From: Timema cristinae
Taxonomy: Eukaryota > Arthropoda > Insecta > Phasmatodea > Timematidae
NCBI GenBank assembly: GCA_039000515.1
Contig: JBCFYV010011164.1
Location: 48,046,704 to 48,110,703 of the forward strand
DNA: 64,000 bases
Direction: 5' to 3'
Below are positions 24,330 through 36,434 of the stretch, in pieces. Numbering within the stretch: the first letter of the stretch is position 1; every line of letters begins with the position of its first letter. The notes below the pieces were generated by a model. That model made no database searches. It was not told the origin of the DNA and saw only the letters and a program-made list of their open reading frames with translations. Position numbers and translations under genes: made by a program.

Positions 24330-27095
24330 CAGTGGCGGCTCGTGTATAGGCACTGTGGAACTGCAGCACCCCCTATTTCCACTTGATATTATCGGTAACA
24401 TTTAATATAATGAGTCCTTTTTTCTTTAATTCTTTCTTTATTTTTGCAGTACAATATATATTCCTTAAGCTTAATGTCAGTACTTCAGTAGCCATCCCCC
24501 AGTTTATGAAAAATATACAAAAAATCTTTGTGTGGAACTGTGTGCCTCACAGTGCCAACGACGTGGTGTTTGACTGTTGTGCGCATGCACACATAGGAGG
24601 GGAGTGGGGAGGAAGGTGAGACTGCTAGGTAGATAGAATACTGTTGCTCTCGAAGCTCCGGCTCTGGCGTGATGGTGGAAGGAATTTTTTTTTTTTACTC
24701 AGCGTGTGTTGTGCTTAAAAACCATATTCATGAATGTGATAAACTGTAGAAGAGTGTAGAATTAGATTATTATTCTGCTTCCAGCTAGTCTATTTTATTC
24801 ATTTATTTCGGTTCATTTATTTAACAGAAAACTTTAACCATGGCCTTGTATCCCCAATAAATAAGTTCTGTGACTGTAAGTGAACTTCAACAGCTTAAGT
24901 TTTCACCGCTATCACTCCAAGAGAAAGTTATAGTTAAGAAAAGAGGTCGTTCAACACCTGATATTATAATATATCAGCCAGGCAAAAGCAACAACAAGAA
25001 ACATATTCGTAGCTTTAATTCTGAATGGTACCAACGAAAAAGTTGGCTTTGCGGCTGTGAAGTAAAAAATGCACTCTTTTGGTTCCCATGTTTGCTGTTT
25101 GGAGGTGATGTACCGTGGACAAAAAATGGTTTTAGAAATATTAACAAAATGAAAGAAAAAACTAAAACGCATAAGAAGTCAAAAAAGCACGTTGATAATG
25201 TTGTTTCACTGTTCCTTTTAGGAAACGTAGGTATTAAGGATAAACTTAGGCATACAGACTTTCAATCAATGATCATATTATAAAAGTTAAAAAGAAACGT
25301 GAAAATTTGTCCAAAATAATAGATTGCATTTACTTTTGTGGAAACTTTGAAACTCCCTTACGTGGACATGATGAAAAAGACGATTCAGTAAATCTAGTGG
25401 TATTTAGAGGATTAGTAAATTTTGCATCTAAATTAGATTCAGATTTGAAGAATCACTTAGAAACCAGTGCAGTCTTCAAAGGTGTTTCTAAGACCATTAA
25501 GAATGAGATACTTGACTGCCTGCTACAAATATACCATGAGGAGATAAGGGCGGATATTAGAAAAGCTTTATTTGTAACTGTCATGGATGATGACACAATA
25601 GATGTTTCGGAACACACTCAAATGGTATGGTACGTATTGAATGGAGAAATATTTGAGCATTTTTGGGGATTCTTTATTCCAGAAAATCAAACTGCAGATG
25701 GCATATAAACACATATTTTAGAACAATTGGACACAATCCTTCAAGGAAATGAACAAAAACTGATAGCTCAGACATTTTTTGGTGCAAATGTCATGAAAGG
25801 CAAAAAAGCAGGAGTTCAAGCAAAAATAAAAGCAGTTTATATGAATACATATTTCATTCACTGTTATGCACATCAACTTAATTTAATAATGCAGCAAGTA
25901 TTACATGAAACGAAATAATTTTTTTCTCTAACATTCTGGCTATTCCAACATTCTTCTCAGGATCACCAGAACGTGTGTCCATTCTCAAGAAACATATGGA
26001 CCTCAGCATTCTACGTCCATCCTCTACAAGGTGTAATTTCAACATAAGGGCCATAAACAGAGTTCATGAAAATTTGAAACCATTAAAAAACTGCCTTACT
26101 GAAATTCAGTCAACATCAAATGCAGATTAAACCATTGCAGAAGCAACAGGAATTTTAAAATAGCTCAATGATGATAATTTCTATTTTGGTTAGAGTTTTT
26201 TCATGAGATTATGCTTCATGTTGAAATAATTTACAACCAAATGCAATCTCGAGAAATTAGTATGTTTAAAGTTAGTGAATATATAACAAATTTCAAAATT
26301 GCTATTTTAAAATTGAGAAACTCAAAGTACTCTTAGAATCCTTCAAAGACACTCATGGCAGAAGCTAAAGAAGTGTGTGACTATATATGTGTTGATATAC
26401 TGGACAGATATTCTTCCACTAAACACTTAGTAGCTGCTAAATTGTTCAACAAGAATTGCTTCACTAGATTTAAGAATGAACATCCCACAAAATAGATAGG
26501 ACTGACAACTGAAGCTTATCCCATGATTGACAAAGAAAAGCTTGAAGCTTAACTAAAAGTATTCTACTGTAGGACTGATATTCATGAATATTGCAAATTA
26601 ATTGAGATGCTGAAATTTATATTGTAAAATAATCTAGATGGTGTTTTAGTGAAATTACGAAACTGATAAAAATCCTTTTGACAATTCTCATGACTATATC
26701 AGAGGCAGAGCGCTGCTTTTCAACATTGAAAAGAATAAAAAAAAAATTAAGAAGCACTATGAATTCGGAAAGACTAAATGCGCTTTAAGTATTTTCAATG
26801 GAGAAAAATTCCCTCAATTGTCATCCAGAGATTAAGGAGAAAATTATTGAATTTATTGCGCAAATTAAAATAAGAAGAATGGATTTCATTTTTAAATGAA
26901 TAGATCAAGCTGTAACTGTAACAATTTAAGTTAAAGTAAGTAAAAATGGCGTGTTTTTTTTGTTAAGATTTTTTCAAGTTCCTGAATAAATTTTCTCTTT
27001 ATACATGTTTTTTTTTCCTTTTACACAATTTTAAAACAAAGGCTAAAAATATCTGGAGCAGCACCCCCACTAATTTTAGCTACGAGCCGCCACTG
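24330..27095 (+). mobile_element. hAT transposon, ZMYM1-like, with TIRs and TSD
   Basis: Terminal inverted repeats CAGTGGCGGCTCGT (24330) and ACGAGCCGCCACTG (ending 27095), followed inward on both sides by GCAGCACCCCC. The 8-bp flanks ATGATAGT (24322-24329) and ATCATAGT (27096-27103) match 7 of 8. It interrupts a tRNA-like SINE (about 24255-24329 and 27096-27125), right at its B-box-like GTTCAAATC. Confidence 0.9.
24842..26900 (+). pseudogene. hAT transposase remnant, TTF finger + DUF4371 + dimerisation domain
   Basis: 24870-25283 encodes a TTF-type zinc finger (W-L-C-G-C ... LFWFPCLLFGG). 25307-25918 encodes the DUF4371/RNase H-like part (DDDTIDVSEHTQ, HCYAHQLNLIMQ). About 26690-26790 encodes the C-terminal dimerisation motif (SEAERCFSTLKRIKKKLR). 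Multiple stops and frameshifts separate these pieces, one at an A9 run (26738-26746). The family moves by cut-and-paste with an RNase H-fold DDE core. This copy cannot make a whole protein. Confidence 0.85.
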
Positions 27096-27149
27096 ATCAT
27101 AGTTCAAATCTCATTTGAAGGTACAAAGGGTATTTTTACCTCAGGTAGT

Positions 27150-27366
27150 TTCCCTTAGTTCAGTTGGTAGCGTGTCTCGGGTTCGATGCCTGGCATTGCC
27201 GAATAATGTATTATTGATTAGATTGGGGTTTCACATTTCACTATGATGAATTATAACGACCGGAGGGTATGGGTGTTGTGTTTGTTCTAGATTAAATTAG
27301 TTTATAAGTCGAATGCTGATACAGTCGGGTCAGAAAGTTCACGTTAGATAGTTTAAACAATAATAA
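27150..27366 (+). mobile_element. SINE-D copy
   Basis: TTCAGTTGGTAGCG, GGGTTCGATGCCTGGCA, GGTGTTGTGTTTGTTCTAGA, CAGAAAGTTCACGTTAGATA. Confidence 0.8.
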
Positions 27367-27695
27367 TAGTAGTAACGATAAACTCTATGGTGCGAGCCCA
27401 CAAGCAAGCTATATCGACTGAGTGGCCACCACTAGCAATAGTGGTGCCGACATTTGCGATTAGAGGGTGTACTGTAGTCGGCACAACGAACCCTCAGGTC
27501 GTTAATTTCAGTTTTATGAATCGTGGTTGCTACTTCTTTATTCAAGTAGCTCCTTATGTGTCCTTAAGAGGCTGAATTTGACCCCATTTCAGACCCACTG
27601 CTTCACAGATAAATTTCGGACGTGCCAGGGATCGAACCTGGGACCTCTGGAACTTTAGCTGGGAATTATGACCATTAGATCACAAAGGTGGTTTT
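27360..27695 (-). mobile_element. SINE-C: third tRNA-derived family, one copy
   Basis: On the minus strand: A box TGATCTAATGGTCA, B box GGTTCGATCCC, body of about 240 bp, and tail into a TAT/TAATAA run at 27360-27375. It does not share the tail of SINE-A/B. Confidence 0.65.
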
Positions 27696-27754
27696 AGTAA
27701 TAATGATGATGATGATGATAATGATGATAATAATAACGCAAATATACACTCATC

Positions 27755-27945
27755 GGGATGGAAAGAGGAATGTAGAATTTAGAGGAAGAGTAACCACATT
27801 TGTTTGGAGGGAGAGGGTTGAACCATTTAGAAAAATACCCTCAGTAAACGCTGCCGAGATCCCAGCCCTGACCTCCCTGTTTACCAGTAAACCGGATCAG
27901 ATGAAGTGTTGATGTCTTAGCCCCCGTGCCCACCCATGCGAGTAG
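27755..27945 (-). mobile_element. SINE-B copy
   Basis: AGAATTTAGAGGAAGAGTAA through GCCCCCGTGCCCACCCATG; tail missing. Confidence 0.7.
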
Positions 27946-28219
27946 TGCATTTTTCTAAAATGCCCTCGGTACTTTTCTACCAAGTTATATAACATAATAT
28001 TCCACGTGGATTAGGCCCACAACGTACTTGGGGGATCCACCTCTTGTTTGGTAACAGAATGACTGCCATTCTATTTCATTTCCATCATGATTTCTAAAAT
28101 GAAGGTTTGGTCATAAAGTCCATTTCCATTGATAGAGTAATGATTCTCAAAAACTTCAACTTACGTAACTCATAACGTGTGCTGGATTTGAAACATGCAT
28201 AACTGTACTCCTTAAATTT

Positions 28220-28600
28220 GTTCATTTTGTTTGAGAAATGTAACGTGCATTTTCTGAATCGACTGGTTATATGATCACACGACTTATAAACTATACCCTG
28301 ATTTTGGTTGGAAGAACAGTAGAGAAATTCAAAAGTATTACTTTGTGGCCAACATTGATAACGTGTTACTATATTATTTGTGTTATTTTATAGGTATTAC
28401 TAATATCTATCAAAAGTGTCAGCCTCCTTATCACATAACTTGACGTATTAATATATTGAAATTGTTTTAGTAACCTTAGTAACTAGCTTTTACTGTTCTT
28501 CCTACCAAAATTACACTATAACTTATATCTAGAATAGACACAACAACTAGAACCCCAGCCATTAGCTTTTTGTTATCGACTGGCATATATGACAGGGGGG
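28220..28600 (-). mobile_element. SINE-D tail, split by the MITE at 28296
   Basis: Reverse tail pieces AACGTGCATTTTCTGAATCG (28228 on) and CTAGAATAGACACAACAAC (28530 on) are contiguous in other copies. Confidence 0.7.
28296..28514. mobile_element. Small MITE with about 20-bp TIRs
   Basis: Ends read ATTTTGGTTGGAAGAACAGTA and the reverse of TACTGTTCTTCCTACCAAAAT, one mismatch apart. ACTATA flanks both sides (28290-28295, 28515-28520). It splits a minus-strand SINE-D copy whose two halves lie at 28220-28295 and 28515-28600. Superfamily not assigned. Confidence 0.75.
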
Positions 28601-28929
28601 GACATGACATTTAGTTAATTCCCCTGTATATAGACTATTAGCGGCTCTTAGGGACACAAAGCGTTGCCCAGAGTACATCTATGGAGTTTGTCAGCACGTC
28701 ATACCCGTAATTAGATGATGTGATGATAGTTATTATGAAGTTGTGGAGCTGGTGTGAGTCTTAACCTAACTTAATCCTAGCTTTACAAACCCTGATGACC
28801 GTTGGGATAATTCCCTCAAGGGAAAAATACACACGGTAACATCTGGTAATCGAAGGGCTCCCATTTTGATTCTACGCAAATGTGACTACATTTTATGCGA
28901 TTTCCACCTTTTACATTCTTACTTAAGAG

Positions 28930-29045
28930 GATAACATTAGAATGAACCTGAAGGAAATATGAATAGGGTGTAATTAGGTGGACTTGACAGAACTAGCTCA
29001 AGATAGGGTGTAATGAGTTGGACTTGATAAAACGAGCTAGTTAGG
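28930..29045 (+). repeat. Second LINE-end fragment with two copies of the 46-bp motif
   Basis: GATAACATTAGAATGAACC leads into two copies of the GTGTAATNAGGTGGACTTGA / AACTAGCTCAAGATAGG motif, matching 23380-23520. It is a short, dispersed relative of the array. Confidence 0.65.
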
Positions 29046-29049
29046 AATA

Positions 29050-31215
29050 GAAACCGGGCCTCAGGAAATTTCCTAAATTAAATTTATTGTATTTTTGGTT
29101 AATAAGATAGAACATAAAATTTTATCCTACGGTCTGCATACCATTATAGTTCACGCACTATGGAATTAACAAATTTTTTTTTCTCGTCATTTAAAATAGC
29201 GTTAAAATTATTTAAAAAATCTTTGTCACATCAGGAAATAATCCCGTGTGTTTGTGCATTTTTTTATCTCTTATATTATAAAGTGCTATATTATTAATTA
29301 ATGACCAGAAAACCCTTGTGAAACTTTCTCACATTCAACTTCCCCCCCTTTCCCCAAAAAAGTTTTTTGTTGGGTTGTTGAAATTAAATATTCAGCGAAG
29401 TGTATACACAAAATAGCAAGGAGAGTTTATTTTCAGTAATTGATACAAAAATATTTTTAGATTTTTCTTTTAACTTCAATTTTAAATAATCAATATGTTT
29501 TAACGTAAACTGAGTATACTATGTCAGAAGTCAGCAAAAAAAAAAAATCCTATCCACTGATACTTTAAACATCGCTTTAGGCTTTGTATTAGTTGAAAAA
29601 AAGGGATGTTAACAACAGAAATAATATATAATATTACTCAACTCTTATTACTCAAGATTTATGTTGATAGAATTTTATTTTTAATTTGCTCATGCAAACA
29701 TGAGCTCGGTGACTATTTTGTTATAATTTATTGTTGTTTTCAATTTAATCACAATGCATTTCTCTGAATCCTCAATCTTCTCACGGTGCAACTAATACTC
29801 TCAAAAATGAAGTTTAGTACATTTCAACGCTGAAGTGGCTTGATTATTAATAGGTTGACCACAATCAACAACTACACTGAATCTGTTGAAGCACTCCAAT
29901 AATTAAATGAAGCGCAAACTCAAATATAAAAAATTTACAAAAAATTACTATGTCTAAAATATGTGCTTTACTCACTCATTGTATCATCTGGCAAAGCACG
30001 AGTTCCACAGCCGAACACTATCACATGACTGGTTCATACCGAATACTTTTCTGAAATGAAGACTGATACACATTTGAAAATTTGATCAGTGACATATCTG
30101 TATGAGGTGACCAAGGCCTACGCTGATTGGCCTATCTGGCCGACTTAAAACATCACGAGATCTACACTGCCATATAGCCGAATCTCCTAGATGACATGTC
30201 AAGACAACAACCGCTGTTACGAAGAAAATCGCGCTTCTATCACGTGTTCGCAACGTGACAGTTATACTTCAAATATAAAGATTTCCCCTTTCTTGTGTCA
30301 AGCAACTAGACCTCTATAAAGCTGGCACTCAGCTATCATGGTTGACTATTAATTCCGACTTAACTAAAAGAGGTATTCGTAAGGACTTGGTCATAATCCC
30401 TCCAAGATGGGAAAATATAAATCTTTATATTTTGTTAAATAATTAAATATTACGGCCTATAATGGGTTTGGGTGCTTGAAATCTTAGTTAATTATGTGAT
30501 TAAAATGTTTAGTTCAGGCATCAGTATTTTCTCGATAGAAGATATATTTTGGAAGTTAAAATTGTTTGATGGAACACTTAATGTTGCCTTTTGCCACTTA
30601 AGCGCTAGTCTCTTTGCAATGTATGTTGTTATTTGTTGGTAGCCACTTTTTGTTTGTTTTTCTTGTTTGGTTTATTAAATATAAGAATAATTTTTTATTG
30701 CGCTGGTGGCTACCATTATTGGTTTTTATTTTTAAATTTTATAGTGTTTAAATTAAGGATATAATTTTGTAGAAATATTTAATTTGAAGAAATTATAAAG
30801 GAAATTCATTATTGTTGATCAATAAGTTATAACTTTAAACGATAACCAATGCTTTGAGGGAGAAATTACCATGTTCTAATGTAATTTATCTTTGTTTTCT
30901 ATTGTAATAATGAATATAAACTAGTTGAAATCATCTCGATGACTTCAAAGTTGGTGGAAATTATAGTTCCACAGGAGTTTGGGTTATGTCGGGGATTCAA
31001 GTTTTTGTGTAATTTTTAAAAAATCAGAATTGATATTTTAAATTTGATTTAGTTTAAAATTTAATGATTTAACCTGAATCCACAAGGATGATTCAGGTGC
31101 TTTGTTAATCGTGTAGTGGGTTTCTTTAAGCTCTAAAGAAGAAGTTCTATAAATAGTCACTAGATTGCAGGGCAATTTAGTTAATGGGGAATGGTACTGC
31201 CATTGGCCGTTAGAA
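29050..31215. other. Unassigned; probably left part of the element carrying the 31.4-kb gene family
   Basis: 30385-30412 (AATCCCTCCAAGATGGG) is inverted to 33650-33680 (CCAATCTTGGAGGG), which suggests the element starts near 30.3 kb. Before that, nothing is seen. Confidence 0.4.
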
Positions 31216-31219
31216 GTGA

Positions 31220-33115
31220 CTCAGCTAGCCACGTTAGCCCTGCTGTTTAGCGCGTGTTGAAACTTGGATGGTGTTAGTCACTTTTTATATATATCTTTAT
31301 TGATACCTTAGTTTGTGTAATTGTGTGTTTTTGCTTTTCCTGTGTGAACTAGTGAGACCTTCTTATATTTTTAGGTTATAGTTAGTACAGTGTTATTAAT
31401 GTAATGACAACTGCTAAACTTCGTGGTTGTGTAAACCACCCCAATAACTTTGGCTGTGTATGCGGTAAGTTCACTCCAAAAACCCAAAGAAAGCCAATCA
31501 CTGACTTGGTTAAGAAGGCTTGTAAATTGTACTTTGATTATGCTCTTGGAGATCAGGATAAAACCTTGTCACTTCATATTGCTTGCATAATCTGCACACC
31601 TACCCTTATAGAATAGATGTAAGGGAACCACCGAGCCGTGACATTTTCTGTACCAATGGTTTGGTGCGAGCCAAAAGATCATATGGACTGTTATTTTTAC
31701 CTGACAAATATTGTAGGACATTCCAATAAAACTAAGCATACAATTAAATATCCTACTGTTTCTTCAGTTCATATGCCTGTGTCTCATGGGGAAGGCTTAC
31801 CTGTTCGTGGTTGTCACTTGCGAACCACTGCATCATAACCATCAGAGGAAGGTGAATCAGAAGATGCACGACCTTTGGAAGAGTAAATCCATGAAACTCA
31901 TGACAGATCGCCTCACCTCATAGAATTGAAAGAACAAAACGATTTGGTCAGTGATTTGAAAATTTCTAAACAGCAAGCTGAACTCTTGGGTTCTAGACTG
32001 CAACAATGGAAACTTCTAGAGCAATGAAAAAATATTTCAAGTTTTAGAACAAGAAATAGCTGTTTGTCTGGATTTTTTAAACGAAGAATTCAATGTTGTG
32101 GTGTGTGTGTGTGTGTGTGTGTGTGTGGGGCACAGACATGAATGGTTTGATGACGGAGTTGGCTGCTCAACATAATCCAAGAATATTTATTGAATTGTCT
32201 AATGCAAGGTTAAAAGCAGTGCTATTGCATAATGGCAACAAACTTCCATCAGTGCCTTTGGTACATGTGGTGGACGTGAGGGAAACTTATGAAAGTATAG
32301 CTTTTCCGATGGAGGGAATCAAATATAAAGAGTATGAGTGGCAGATATGCTGTGATTTAAAAGTTGTCGCACCGCTTACAGGTTTACAGGGTGGATTCAC
32401 AAAATACTGTTGTTTTTTTGTGCTTGTTGGACAGCCGACCACCAAGATCCACTAGAAAGTCAAGGAATGGCTTATGAGGAAATTGTACATTGCTGGAAAG
32501 GAAAATGTGAAATTTATTCAATTGGTGGAGACGAGTAAAGTCATTTTAGCTCCGCTTCATATAAATTTAGACTTAATGAAGAACTTTGTAAAAGCTCTTG
32601 ATAAAGAAGGCCAGGCCTTTAATCACTTTAAAAAAAACGTTCCCCAAATTGAATGAATCAATGCTAAAAGAAGGTATATTTATTGGGCCACAAATTAGGG
32701 CATTGTTGAAAGATCCAACCTTTGATGCTAAGCTTACAAATATCTAGTTAGCTTCTTGATCTTCTTTCAAAGTCACTGTTTGCGGCTTTTTGGGCAACAG
32801 AAGAGACGATAAGTATGTTTCCATAGTGAGTGGTCTATTAGACAACTACAAGAACATGGTGTGTAGAATATCATTAAAAGTACACTTTTTACACTCGCAT
32901 CTTGACTTTTCCCCACAAAATTGTGGTTCTGTTAGTGACGAACAGGGTAAACGCTTTCAGCAAGATTTCCTGACCACGGCGCATAGCTACCAAAGACACT
33001 GGAACCCTTCGATGATGGGCGATTATTGTTGGTTTCTTTTTAGGGAGACTGATGAAACACCTTACAAAAGAAAATTATCGTCATCCCATTTTGTCAATGA
33101 AAATTGACACTAAAC
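31220..33115 (+). pseudogene. Decayed copy of an arthropod repeat-borne gene family
   Basis: Broken frames match a multi-copy arthropod protein family I recognise by motif only. 31404-31616 has HPNNFGCVCGKFTPKTQRK and C-I-I-C. 31638-31838 has FSVPMVWCEPKDHMDC and KHTIKYP. 32150-32455 has FIELSNARLKAVLLHNGNKL and LTGLQGGFTKYCC. 32474-32656 has LAPLHINLDLMKNFVKALDKE. 32790-33107 has SLKVHFLHSHLD and QGKRFQQDF. A GT microsatellite (32097-32127) lies inside. The right flank at about 33715-33740 reads, reversed, AGCGGTTCTCAACCTTTTT, a hAT-like terminus, so the family may ride on a DNA transposon. Function unknown. Confidence 0.7.
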
Positions 33116-33136
33116 TATGTAAATATTAATATTATT

Positions 33137-33353
33137 AGTGAAACAATAGCCGGAACTATTGTTAATGCATTTTAGTGAGGATAACACCTCTCCGATATCA
33201 TATTCTGAAAATTGAAAAATGACACCTGGACACGGGAATCGAACCCAGGACCTTCGGCTTAGTACGCCGATAGCTCAGTGGTAAGAGAAGTGGCGTACTA
33301 AGCCGAAGGTCCCGGGTTCGATTCCCGTGTCCAGGTGTCATTTTTCAATTTTC
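33137..33353. mobile_element. tRNA-like fold-back element
   Basis: 33207-33268 and 33292-33353 are inverted copies of 62 bp with one mismatch. The loop carries TAGCTCAGTGGTAAGAG, a tRNA A box, and the right arm carries GGTTCGATTCCC, a B box. ATTAATATTATT flanks the unit (33125-33136, 33354-33365). The left end resembles the TTTAGTGAGGATNAC end of the element at 53265. Confidence 0.85.
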
Positions 33354-33897
33354 ATTAATATTATTGCTTAATACGTATTATTTTAGTGCTTTTTGTTGGT
33401 TTAAATTAGTTTTGTACTTTATTATGAAAATATAGGTGAGTTCTAAGGGTTATGTTTTGTTTTTTTTATTTAAGTAGATTGTTAGTAGTTGTAGTCCGTG
33501 TTATTTCTTTGTATTAGTGCTGTGTGTCTTAGGAATGTGACGTAATAGAGAGTATATGATTTTTCCACTGATTTCAGCACCCGAAAATTAGATATAGGTG
33601 TCCACCCATTTACAAACCAGATACAGAAAAAAGTTTCAATTTGTTGACCATTGATAATCCAATCTTGGAGGGTAGGAATGACATTCTGGCATTTGGGGAA
33701 AAGGGTGCATATTACTAAAAAGGTTGAGAACCGCTCTTCTAGATGCTTTCTTGTTCACTTGCTATGCAACCCCACTGTAGGTAAGGTCCGCGGTGAACTA
33801 GCATTCAAATTTGAAACTTAAACGCTGCCACACCATGATAGCTTTATATTCAGACTGTGGTAAATACTGTATACTCATGTGTTATTTCAGTTGAATA

Positions 33898-34174
33898 TTA
33901 TTATTAGCACCGCGTCTTACTACCAATTCGGGTTATACGCACTTACGCTAATGTGTAATGGTAGGGTGATTCTGAGATGAAATGGAGGACATATAGATTA
34001 ACATGGAATCCGAACCACGGTGGAGGCCTGGCATTCCCCACATTCACAATATGTCTTGTCAGAGGTGAAGGAAGGGTTTGGTAATCAGATAAATCTTTGC
34101 CGAGACCGAGGATTGAACCCCGGACCCCAGCACAAAAGTCCAACACCTTACCCCTAGACCACCAGGTCACCTAC
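33898..34174 (-). mobile_element. SINE-A copy, full length
   Basis: Flanked by TTCAGTTGAATA at 33886-33897 and 34175-34186. Confidence 0.95.
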
Positions 34175-34658
34175 TTCAGTTGAATAAATCAACATAATTA
34201 TATACCTGTTATGAATATTATTATACTTGTGTTTTTCTCCATAGTGTACCTTCCGTTATCATTCCTCAGTACGCTGAGACTAGGACATAGGTAATAAAGG
34301 GGTATTGTGAAAGTCAATTTCTATCATTTGCTAACCTATGTAAAGTGGTCTCTTTTTTTTAGGGGTTTAGCTCGTGTTACCGTTTACTGACTAACTAACT
34401 GGACCAATATTAGTTAAAGTTGGGTGTTTAGTGATGAGTTTGTTTCCCAGGGCTTATTATATATCATGATGTTTGAGAGCGCCTAGCAGTGGCAGATAGT
34501 GGTAGACATTTTGGGGGAATTATCTATATAAAAGATATTTTTATGTTTTTATTTATTTACGTGTTAAGTGCTTTTTTCTCTACGTGGCCACCAGTTTTTT
34601 GTAATATATACATATGTGCATGTATGTACATATATACATAAACATATATAAAATTATA

Positions 34659-35762
34659 CAGAGTGTTTTTTTAATTTGGCACAGCGAGATATCTTTAAAA
34701 ACGCGTTTACGAAAAAAGTTTCATAAAAATTACTCGGATTTGAGACGCTGATAAATTGATATTATCTATTTTTTATTTGTTTATAAGGACCAAAATTTTA
34801 AATTATTCTACCTAACATGTTTACATAATAAGTAGACCAATTTAACATTTAGATCCATATGAATAAACGCTCACACTCAACATAGTAAATAGTTCTTCAT
34901 AACGTGTGGTATTTTCATTTATTGTAAATCTACGTTTTTTCGTGAGCTATAGAGTATTATTATGTAGATGAGAAAATTAAAATAATTTTAATTTATGATG
35001 AATGTAAAGAAAAAGTTAATGGTGCTATTTTAGTGTATGCTGATCGTTTTACTGTGAAAGCCATCCTCGAGTATATATTTTTATCGTGTAGTTAGAGAAT
35101 TCGTGGAAAATGGAAATGTTCAAGAGAAGAAAGGAGCCGCTGAGCAACTGTCACCAATGAACATAATGATATCGCTGTCCTAACTACTGTAGCTCATAAT
35201 CCTCATGTAGGTTCTTGTGCGATTTCTAATGATTTAGAAATATCCAAGAGTAGTGTGCTCAAAATATTAAATCATCATAAATTTCCTCTTTACCACGTGT
35301 CGTTACATCAAGAACTTCATGGAAAAGATGTCCTCAATCGAGTGGTTTTCTTCCAATGGGCACTTGAACAAGTAAGATTAAATAGGAACCTTTTTCTTAA
35401 AGTATTATTCTCTGATGAATCAAACTTTACAAATCATGGTGAAGTTAATCGACACATCATGCATTATTGGATTGAAAATTCACAGTGGTAGCGTCAAGTT
35501 GAAAGATAGCGTCCTTGGACTTTGAAAGTTTGGTACGGACTTATCGGAGACACATTGATTGGCTTCTTTTTTATTGACGGTATATTGAATGGAGACAAAT
35601 ACAGGACCTTTATAGATCAAGGATTGTCATTTCTGCTAGTAAATCTTAACCTACAAGAAAGGCAGAGCATGTGGTTTCAACATGATGTTCTCTCTGCTCA
35701 TTAATACAGAACTACACGACTAGTATTGGATCGGAATTACAATTGCCTCTGGCTCGGTAGAG
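34659..35762 (+). pseudogene. Mariner/Tc1-superfamily transposase remnant
   Basis: A left end TA-CAGAGTGTTTTTTTAA (34657 on) precedes a decayed DDE transposase. 35255-35491 gives LFSDESNFTNHGEVNR with the first catalytic Asp. 35522-35704 gives KVWYGLIGDTLIG, FFIDGILNGDKY and MWFQHD with the second Asp; the usual G-A-P-A-H after it is lost. About 35725-35762 gives LDRNYNCLWLGRGD. Stops at 35488 and 35702 break the frame. Right end not found. Confidence 0.7.
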
Positions 35763-36249
35763 GTGATCCATGATTATTATAATTATTTGAAAGTATTCGA
35801 TAGGCAGTTGTCTGTGTCTAGCACTGAGTTCAAATTAAAGATAATATATTAATATGTTTCCACAAAAAAGTTTACGCACATTAACTTTATTCTAAACGGT
35901 TTATAGTTTATTATGTATGAGCCAGAATCAAGAGTCAAAGTTTATATCCTTTCTTTTGATGTCCGTGACGTTGTTAATCACTTTTAAACATCAAGGTATT
36001 TATGGCTCTAATAATAATTTACCTTTGTTTGTTGCGAATAGCTGTACACAAAAGTTTCATTTGTTTCTATTTGATTGGTCCAAAAATTATATATTATCAT
36101 AGGTAGAGAGAAAAACTGACACGTCTAATGGTGGTAATCATAACTCCTGATTGATCAATTTCAAGCTAATACCTCATCCTCATCTTCTATACATTTTTTT
36201 AACGTTTTTATTTATTAATTTTTCCCGAGTTCTCTGAGAAAAAATTAGT

Positions 36250-36355
36250 TTGTTCTCTCCCTCCACGAAAACGGGGGTGCACTTCCCCTCTGTTAAAACC
36301 TTTCTAATACCTAACCCGTTAGTGTAATTAGTACATAGGCTGTTACCCCAACGTG

Positions 36356-36358
<3 letters not shown>
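36250..36358 (+). mobile_element. SINE-B copy, 5'-truncated
   Basis: CTCCCTCCACGAAAACGGGG to GGCTGTTACCCCAACGTG, where an AT microsatellite begins. Confidence 0.75.
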
Positions 36359-36393
<35 letters not shown>

Positions 36394-36434
36394 ACGTTGG
36401 GTAACCACCCATGTACTAATATATATATATATAT
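36343..36434. repeat. TA microsatellite in a hairpin
   Basis: (TA)n bracketed by GTTACCCCAACGTGTT and AACACGTTGGGTAAC, an inverted pair; a second TA run follows at 36420. Confidence 0.9.

Noticed and set aside
33255..33345. A functional tRNA gene
   Set aside because: A and B boxes are good, but no closed acceptor stem or normal cloverleaf; the unit is part of a fold-back element with target duplications.
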